DNA from: Oscarella lobularis | Lineage: Eukaryota > Porifera > Homoscleromorpha > Homosclerophorida > Oscarellidae | Length of the DNA: 64,000 nucleotides | Assembly: GCF_947507565.1 (NCBI RefSeq) | Contig: NC_089185.1 | Coordinates: 2,480,001 to 2,544,000, forward strand | Direction of reading: 5' to 3' | Shown: in pieces, positions 57,001 through 64,000 of the stretch | Layout: each line of letters begins with the position of its first letter | Position numbering within the stretch: the first letter of the stretch is position 1 | Position numbers and translations under genes: made by a program | Notes under the pieces: model-generated | Told to the model about the DNA's origin: nothing | Seen by the model: the letters and a program-made list of their open reading frames with translations, nothing else | The model's database searches: none

Positions 57001-58639
57001 TCTCGTCGACGCTGACGTGGCTTTCTACAACAAAGGTTAGCTCAAACGACAGATACGTGCAGACCTGATAATGTATATACTTTCAATAGAATTGCTTCTT
57101 CTTTCTGAAAGCTATTATGGCCGAGGAATGACAGAAAAAGCAGAGTCGCTTTTACATCGCATCATTGCATCTCTTCCTTTAATCGAAAAGCCAGCTGACG
57201 TTTTACTGCAAGGTGTATATACAATATTAGCAAAACCTTTGACGTGTCTTTCCTTATTGTCGGTGGGTAATAGCTTATCTTCGTTTGGCTCATGTTTATC
57301 GAGCGGCTGAGAAGTATGAAAAACAGATAAAGATTCTGGAGGCGGCGCTTCTCCATAGCCAAAGCGGGACCTTTGATCCCGGAGTGAATCTTGCAACGTG
57401 TAATGAGCAATCCGTTATTAGTTAACTACACTAGCAAAGGACGCGTTCTTCTTCAAGGCCATCGGCAGCTAGCTGAAATTTTGGTTCAGTTTGCAAGAGA
57501 CGAAGAAGCTTCACGTCACTACTACAAGAGTCTGAGCGTTTATAAGAGGTTCTTACCAAACGAAGACGAACAAATAGGAACGCGTAATATTTATAAAACT
57601 AAGTAAGTAGTTTTGCTGAAATCTTGCTCTCTCTCTTGAAGTGTTAATTCAAATGAGCTCAACTTTGATTACCATTGGAAGAGTGGAAGAAGCCTGCGAA
57701 CGATCTCGCGAAGGACTCGCCGTCATGAAGTTGGTCTTTTCTCCTGAAGACCCTCACATCGCCAAAGGTATTGCATTCATCGATTTTCTTATACGTGGGC
57801 AATTCGCCTTTGTTTGTCTTCCGAACGAATAGCGCTTCTTCGACACGGACAAAATCTTAAAATAGCTCAAAAGTACAATGAAGCGATAAAATACGTTGAA
57901 GAAAGCCTGTCGCTTTTGAGAGAATTTCCTGAAGAATATTCTATCGGAATCGCATCATGTAAGAGTTGTTCCAAATTAGGGATTTACACTCGTCATAATT
58001 AAAAAACGTTTTGACGTGAGCCACTCTAGGTTTGACGACGCTGGGCGACATTTACTGTGCAACGGAGAAGAAGGATAAAGCAATCGTCGTTTACGATGAA
58101 GCCGCTCAACTATTTCGTAAAGCATATTCGCAAGGAAACTGGAAATTGACCACAGGTGAGAGTCCTAGCTTCACTAAACAGTGTGTGTACGTTTGAACTA
58201 TTTCTAGTTTTGCGTAAACTGTCCTGGATCTGCGCTGAGTTTGGAAGGCTGGCTGATGCTCTCCGCTTTGGAAGAGAGGCATTCAATTTGACACAAACTC
58301 TTCCTCTGGAAAACGACACCAGAATATCGTGTATAACTACGTACGAGGTACGCGTCAGGATTTTTGAATCGTCTTTTTTTTAGTTACGCAAAAATTTGTG
58401 ATATGCCTCTGCATGGCGCGTGAGTTTGCTGAAGCCGACTCTGTTGTCCAGCAGATGGCGGCACTGTACTACAGTTCTTTGCCTTCATATCATCCTCTCA
58501 TTGGTGAAGGTGCTGTTTGAGTAATTCTATTGTGACCTATACTCTAACTTTGTTTCCAGTTAACAAACTTATTTACATTTTGAAACAGGCGAAAGTTTCT
58601 AGAATAATTATCAAGGGAGACAATGTTCAATTTGCATAA
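54017..58639 (+). CDS. NLR-like protein: N-terminal module, Death-type domain, NB-ARC, TPR
   Basis: Sixteen exons in one frame (1,176 residues): 54017-54338, 54471-54620, 54750-55034, 55090-55223, 55365-55505, 55561-56848, 56904-57035, 57090-57212, 57274-57397, 57435-57583, 57642-57767, 57833-57958, 58030-58155, 58208-58347, 58425-58509, 58560-58639. The first 158 residues are of unknown fold. Exon 3 holds a Death-like domain (SEVGPYWIELGMVLDFSYTQ). Exons 5-6 hold the NTPase: Walker A GVGGAGKTS, Walker B CLLLFDNAD, IITSR sensor, EGLPLA, and MHHLIQ in place of MHD. The rest is TPR-like repeats, about one per exon. This is the layout of a STAND/NLR immune sensor or apoptosome-type scaffold. The N-terminal exons have a broken copy at 47884. 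The join of exons 14-15 is uncertain; an alternative start of exon 15 at 58383 would need a different phase. Confidence 0.87.
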
Positions 58640-58895
58640 GTCCTATTTTGCATAATGTTTGCAATTTGGCGTATTCTTATTTTTTAATCATCAGTTGTTT
58701 GTATTAAGCAGTCATTGATACGGTGACAATTTACCACAACTTTTGTGCTCCAATATTATTATGCGTGAAATAAAAGAATCGTTTTACAGATGGTTTAGCT
58801 GTTATCCGGGGACTACGCCGCATGCGCTTTGAGCCTGTTTTCTCTGAGCTTCCTTGGCTTCTTCTCCGTTAGAAAAGACAAAGGCTACTACAGTC

Positions 58896-61800
58896 ATGAC
58901 TGGTTCATCAAGGAAGGAGACGAGAAAACGAAAGAAGAAGGCAAAACAAAGAGCGAAAGCTGAATTGTCAAAGAAAGCCAAAGCGAAAGCGAAAGCAAGC
59001 GAACCTACCGAAGAGGAAAATCGTATGCACGCACTCTCTTGGAGCAAGAGGACAAGCGTAGAAATAAGGGGTTCTCCGGACGCGAATGGGAGGGGGGCGT
59101 TGTGGTCTTTTTTCCTGGTCTTTGGGTCACGTGGTGTCATGTCTCTATAGGCTCAGATAACGATTCAGAGGAGAGCGAAGGGTCGGGTAGCGAAGAAGGG
59201 GAAGGAGCAGTAGCAGGAGCGGCTTGCACAGAGGCCAATGGTATTGTATTGTAACGTATGCTCGTGCAAAAGACGTTTGATGCATTGAAACAGCATCTGA
59301 AGCGAATAGTCACGAAAGAGTTTCAACTCCGGAGCAAGATTCAGGGTACTTTATTTTGCAGAAAATGTTTTTGCCTTCAGTGAGTGAGTGAGTGAGTGCT
59401 CGTGTGTAGACAGCTGAGAAGTCCTCCTGTCGGCAAGGGAAACGACGCCGTTCTGCAACGATCGTTTGATTCTCGGAAAGGACTCGTGAGGCCGCCAGAG
59501 CGTAGCCAGCAGTTTCCGAGTGACAACGACAAAAGCAAGAAGACTGCTATAGCTGCTGTGCCCGAAGAAGGCACAAAATTGGAGAAGTCAGTGGGGGCCT
59601 TAGGTCAATTTGATGTCTTCAAATCATTTTTTTATTATTAGTTCTGAAGGAAGTCCAAGACAGCCTAGCTCAGAGGGCGATCAGCCTTCTGCAAAAAAAC
59701 AAGACAGTAAATTTTCTGAGAGGGAAGGGAGCAACCAGCCCTCTGAGAAAGGAAAGGACAGTCAGCCATCTGAGAAAGATGAGAAAAACGACCATCAGCC
59801 ATCAGAGAAAAAAGACGGCAGTCAGTCGTCTGAGAAACTTGGAGGTCATCAGCCGCCTGTAAAGAATAAGGGCAGCCAGCCGCCTGTAATGCAAGAGAGC
59901 AATGATAGTCATCAGTCGTCTGAGAAAAAGGAGAATAGTCAGCCACCTGAGAAGCAAGGGGATCATCAGACGTCAAAGAAAGAGGGCAGTCAGCCGCCTG
60001 TGAAAAATGAGAGCAGCCAGCTAGCTCAAGAGAAAGGGAACAATCGGTCGTCTGAGAAGAATACGAGGCAGGATATCAAACCACCAAAGCTGCACTCGTT
60101 TTGACTTGCTTCTTTCTTTAATTAAGTTCGAATGAGGCAGTTCTCCAACAGAGAGAAGAAGGCGGGATCAAAGTTCAATTTCACGCCTTGCTACCATCAT
60201 CTGGGTGGGACTTTGGTTTAGAAACTCATGGGGTGTACATAAGATTTGGAGTCCATGAACTCGGATTTTGGAAACAAAACGCTGTAGAGATGAAACCAGT
60301 GAAACAAGTGTAAGTTCATTTGTCCTCCTATTGTAATTGCGTGAGTATGTGCCCGTGTAGAACTCATAAGCAGGAAACTTATTGGATATTGTGCGGAATT
60401 TATACAATACCTCTCTCGTTGAAAGGAAGTTCGATTCCTTACAAGTACGTTGTTGTGAAGTTGGACAACGGAGTTGAAGAATATGAGTACGTGTCGAAGG
60501 GACGTCGTGGAGGAATAGTCAATCGCGTCTTTGAAGTTCCTTCTTCTGTTGAAGGTGTGGGGCTGGCGGGGTGTAGTGGCGCACTGTTAAGGTTTTTTTG
60601 TAGGGGTTATTAATAAATACGATGATGCAATTCATTCACAGCTGAATGATGAAGGGTTTTTGAAGAAAATAAAAAGTGGAATCACAAAACTGTTTGGTCG
60701 GCGTGCTCCTTCGTCAACGCCAGAGGCTGATGGTAGAGAAGCAGCTATATTCTCAATGATTCCAATGTGGAAAGGTTTTCATTGTAAGAGAGATTCTGAG
60801 ACGATTTTTATGAGTGCTCAAGACGCTTTTTTGTCATTCTGCTCTATCGTGCGATCTCTGGAAAATATTCGTGTTATGGAGGACAAGTCTATCTATCCGT
60901 TCTCGCCCAATAACTTTAAAGTGAATAAGGTACCTCTGAGAAATTAGCCTCAGCTTGTAGATTCTACATTGGTATTGTCTTTGCAGATTGTTGTCCTGAT
61001 TCTAAAGAATAAAATAGAGGATCTTCAGACTGTCTCTTTGCAAGATCCTGAAGCTGCTGAAGATAGAGTGTTGTCTGCTGTTACCTTGTCTATGCTAGTG
61101 AAAGAGTTTGGTGTCAAAGTGAACGACAACGAACTGAATGTAAAGGATGCCGAGAACTTGGTCAGATGCCTCTACCTTACACCTGATGTGACGAAGAAAC
61201 CGTGCTCTTTCTATGATGTTGTTTTGGCCAACTTCTCTGATATGATAGAGTACGTATGAATTCTACATAGAAGTGTATAATTGTTTTTTTTTTCAGGCGT
61301 GCACGTGAAGGCGTGGACGCGATGTGTCGCCTTGCACTCAGATCGCAGCGTTTTCCGCAGGCTAATTGGCTTCTAGCAATGCCGCTACTGCATTTTCTGT
61401 CGGATTCTGTATCTCCTTTTGAACAGCCTCGACATTGTGATCACAAAATCTCTAAGTGGTGGATGCTGTGCGGCTTGGATAGAGAAATTGATAACTACAG
61501 GAATCAGTCAAAATCGGGGTATGAACGTTGGTTTAATCGTTATATCTTTATCGTGACTTCTCCTTGCAGGCTTCTTAAGAACGCCAAAATCTTAGTAGAA
61601 CCTCTTCTGCAATTGGACTCTTTGCTGGGACGAGTTATTATCTATGCACATCACAGTGACGATCTAAAAGATTGGATCGGTCTAATTCCGCCAAGTGAAA
61701 CGATAAGAGCGCTTCAAAACCGTCTTTCCCGCTTCCACCTGCCAGTAAGTTACTATGTTGCTAGTAGCCGACTCGGTTTGATGCTTAACTTAACTTTAGC

Positions 61801-64000
61801 CGGCGTTTTTGAAAGAAAGCTTGCTTCGACTGACGGAACGCGTTTCATCAGAAACTGACGTGTAAGCTGGCCCCATTCTATTTTCTACGTGTCTATTTTT
61901 ACTGCAGTGACTGTGAGCCTCATCTCTTTTATGATCTGGCTAAGCGCGGAACTGCGGCTAGTGTTGATCTTCTGTTAACGTTGCGAACGAAATTTGGCGA
62001 GCTGGAGCACAAGGGTCTTCTGCGCGCTTCAGTTGATTTGGTTTTTGTGTACGTAAAAGTAATAAGGCAGCTGCTGTCAATGAAACCTGACGAGAAATTG
62101 GATCCTGAAAATAAGAAGCTTTTTTGTGAGCAACAAATAAAGACAGCTGCAAAAAGCCTTTGCGAGTGGATCCGGTTGGCTTATGCAAGTAACAGGAGAT
62201 CAGATGCAAAGATGATTCATAATCAAATCAAGGTTTGTATATTTTTCCTACTTATTAATTAAATTAAAGTATGTTTTCAGGTCTGGACTTTTATGGTCCA
62301 ATGCGAAACTTTGCCTCAGGACTTGCAAGAAGTGTGGGAGGCGCATTTTAGGGAGAAACTTACAGAAACGCTTAGAAAAGTAGCATGAGACACGATGGAC
62401 ATTACGCTGTTACATGATGTTTTTCTTGTAGCACAACGAGGAGGAAGTTGTCCAAGCCTACTATGATTTAGATGAATCGGAAAGCCACTCAGTTGTCACT
62501 GATTCCTTTGATAGTGTATTAGATACAGCAATGATGAAGATTCTCAATGTAAGCTTAATTGAATAAAGAAACGTACGTTCCCTTGAAAGTGGTTTGATAG
62601 CAAAGCGGCGACGAAGAAGCGGTGTTCCAAAGTCTCATTAGGGCGACTACTGTTTCCGGAAAGAAAAGCATCCTTTCTCGCCGCCATCTTAAGTCGATGT
62701 TTGAAAAGAAAAGTCCTCCGGTAACTGCTAGTGACGAGGAAGTGTTCAGTAGCCTACTCACTTGGCCAGTGTGGGTTCGGTTTCTGGATGTTTCGGGTAT
62801 GTACTTCTATTGTACGAGTATCTTTTTACGAATAAATGTTTTTTTCTGCGTCGTAGACAAAGTTTTGACTCAATCCGGCGATGATTTCGTACGCCAACTG
62901 ACTCGAGCTAAAACAGTGCTCGGTGAATACGTCCAGCGAATTGTTTCGGGCGCGGTTACTGTGGAGCAGTTGCACTTCATGTCGACCAACGAGAAAAAAC
63001 TTTTGAAACTGTGCAGTAAGATGGACCTCAAAGCCGATGGCTGCCTTGAAGCCAAAGCGAAAGTAGCGCTCAAAAGTCGGAGAGAAGAATTTAAAGCTTT
63101 TCAAAATAAGGAAGCGCTCGTCAAGCATTTTGTCGGAACCTGCCAGAATCTGGGAAGCGGTAGGTCATTTTAGTCCTTTGTAATTATTTATATTTTATAC
63201 GTTAAAAGTTTTCACCGCGGACATGCTTTTACCCTAGAGCTATTGTCAAACGCTTAGACGTTATGCTCGGGTATTCCTTTAACCGCCAGTGTTTTTCTTA
63301 GTTGTGTCGGAGGGTCACAAGTTGCGGTACGGGGCCGACGTTTCACGCTTGTCCATATCTGAACTTGCCGTTACTAAAGGCGGTTCCGTTAAGGTTGTCT
63401 ACTTCAACCTGCCAGACGACATGAATCGCTTCATCGAGCCATTGGATGATGTGAAAGAATGTGTGATTTTTCAGAAGATATTTAAGGACTACGGAGATCG
63501 TCTTCGAGAGACGAGAAAAAGGAGTGGCGATGCGGCAACAGCGTTGAAACTTGAAGAAGTTATAATGGAAGTCGTACAGCCTGCCTTCGACGTCTGGGAT
63601 GATTGGTGTCAATCTGTAGTTGATGGGTCTATAACTCTTGAAGACGTGTCAACCCTGTTTGGTAGCATAATTGAGAACAAGGAGCATCTGAAGAAAGAAC
63701 TCAATTTAATGCAAAGGAGGGCATTAGGAGATGAAGATGTCGTTTCAGAAAGGGTCACTCAGATAACACAATTCGCTGCTCTCAACAAAGTTTCTGATGC
63801 TGCACGTGCTGTAGACCGCGTCCGCCTAGCTTTGGGAATACTTGAATCGTTTCCCTCTATTGAAAGGATTCTCTCTCAGGTTTCACGTTGTCTGCCAGTT
63901 GTATCTAGTAATTATAGTAACCACATGTCTTTGTCTTGTTAACAGAGTTCGTCTGATTTTCACGAGCAACCGCTGACTGCCATCAGTTCGGACGTCGTCT
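58896..64000 (+). CDS. RNF213: RNF213 (mysterin) E3 ubiquitin ligase, N-terminal part, cut by window edge
   Basis: Starts with a very basic region (MTGSSRKETRKRKKKAKQRA), then an acidic stretch and a Gln/Pro/Ser/Glu/Lys-rich repeat (QPSEKK words, 59642-60097). From 60127 on it follows RNF213 domain order. A CBM20-like segment has GVYIRFGVHELGFW and SIPYKYVVVKLDNGVEEYEY. Then comes the helical stalk: KIKSGITKLFGRR, HLFYDLAKRGTAASVDLLL, VSGAVTVEQLHFM and VVDGSITLEDVSTLFGSIIE. Exons read include 60127-60309, 60361-60554, 60604-60929, 60987-61249, 61297-61518 and 61570-61744; the last begins at about 63944 and runs past the edge. The AAA ATPase and RING parts lie outside. Known RNF213 is a giant cytosolic AAA-type ligase acting at lipid droplets and on intracellular bacteria; conservation of that role here is inference. 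Confidence 0.9.

Noticed and set aside
1-64000. CRISPR arrays, tRNA and rRNA genes
   Set aside because: No regularly spaced short repeats, no convincing A/B box plus cloverleaf, and no rRNA core motifs were seen; the direct repeats at 48.8-49.9 kb are a promoter triplication.

Overview
The window looks like nuclear DNA of an early-branching animal. The best guess is a sponge, possibly a homoscleromorph, but this is inferred only from gene content. The evidence is animal-only families (BTB-BACK-Kelch, SRCR/CUB/C-type lectin/cadherin ectodomains, class F-like 7TM receptor, Death domains, RNF213), compact multi-exon genes with mostly 45-120 bp GT-AG introns, and short intergenic gaps. There are no bacterial operons, CRISPR arrays, rRNA genes or convincing tRNAs.

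Layout. 0-10 kb: a segmental duplication (1-2994 and 6115-9690) carrying the 5' end and upstream flank of a short-collagen gene; between the copies lie a minus-strand BTB-Kelch gene and the complete collagen-like gene. 10-11.1 kb: a non-coding stretch dense in hairpins. 12-16 kb: a minus-strand, 11-exon gene predicted to join Kelch repeats, a ZU5-like segment, a Death domain and a TKL-type kinase. 16-26 kb: a birth-and-death cluster with two intact BTB-Kelch genes, one intact 7TM receptor, a second collagen-like gene and at least four decayed receptor fragments, one interrupted by a 64-bp palindromic mobile element. 27-45 kb: one very large membrane gene. My hand splice model has 28 exons in continuous frame and about 5,070 residues, with three SRCR/beta-helix/CUB blocks like the tricellular-junction protein Bark beetle/Anakonda, followed by C-type lectin, EGF, PSI, VWD, many EGF and cadherin repeats, a transmembrane segment and a short tail. 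A truncated copy of its 5' end lies just upstream.

46-64 kb: a small secreted protein; a broken paralogue of an NLR-like gene; a secreted lectin gene (H-type-lectin-like, Kazal, C-type lectin, EGF) whose promoter plus signal-peptide exon is tandemly triplicated; an intact Death/NB-ARC/TPR NLR-like gene; and the N-terminal part of an RNF213 (mysterin) E3 ligase that runs off the right edge.

Functional reading (inference): the right half joins an adhesion giant to three genes of innate-immune character (lectin, NLR-like sensor, RNF213). The left half is a tandem-duplication zone of BTB-Kelch substrate adaptors, 7TM receptors and short collagens. Exon boundaries were read by eye from splice signals and frame continuity; RNA evidence was not available.
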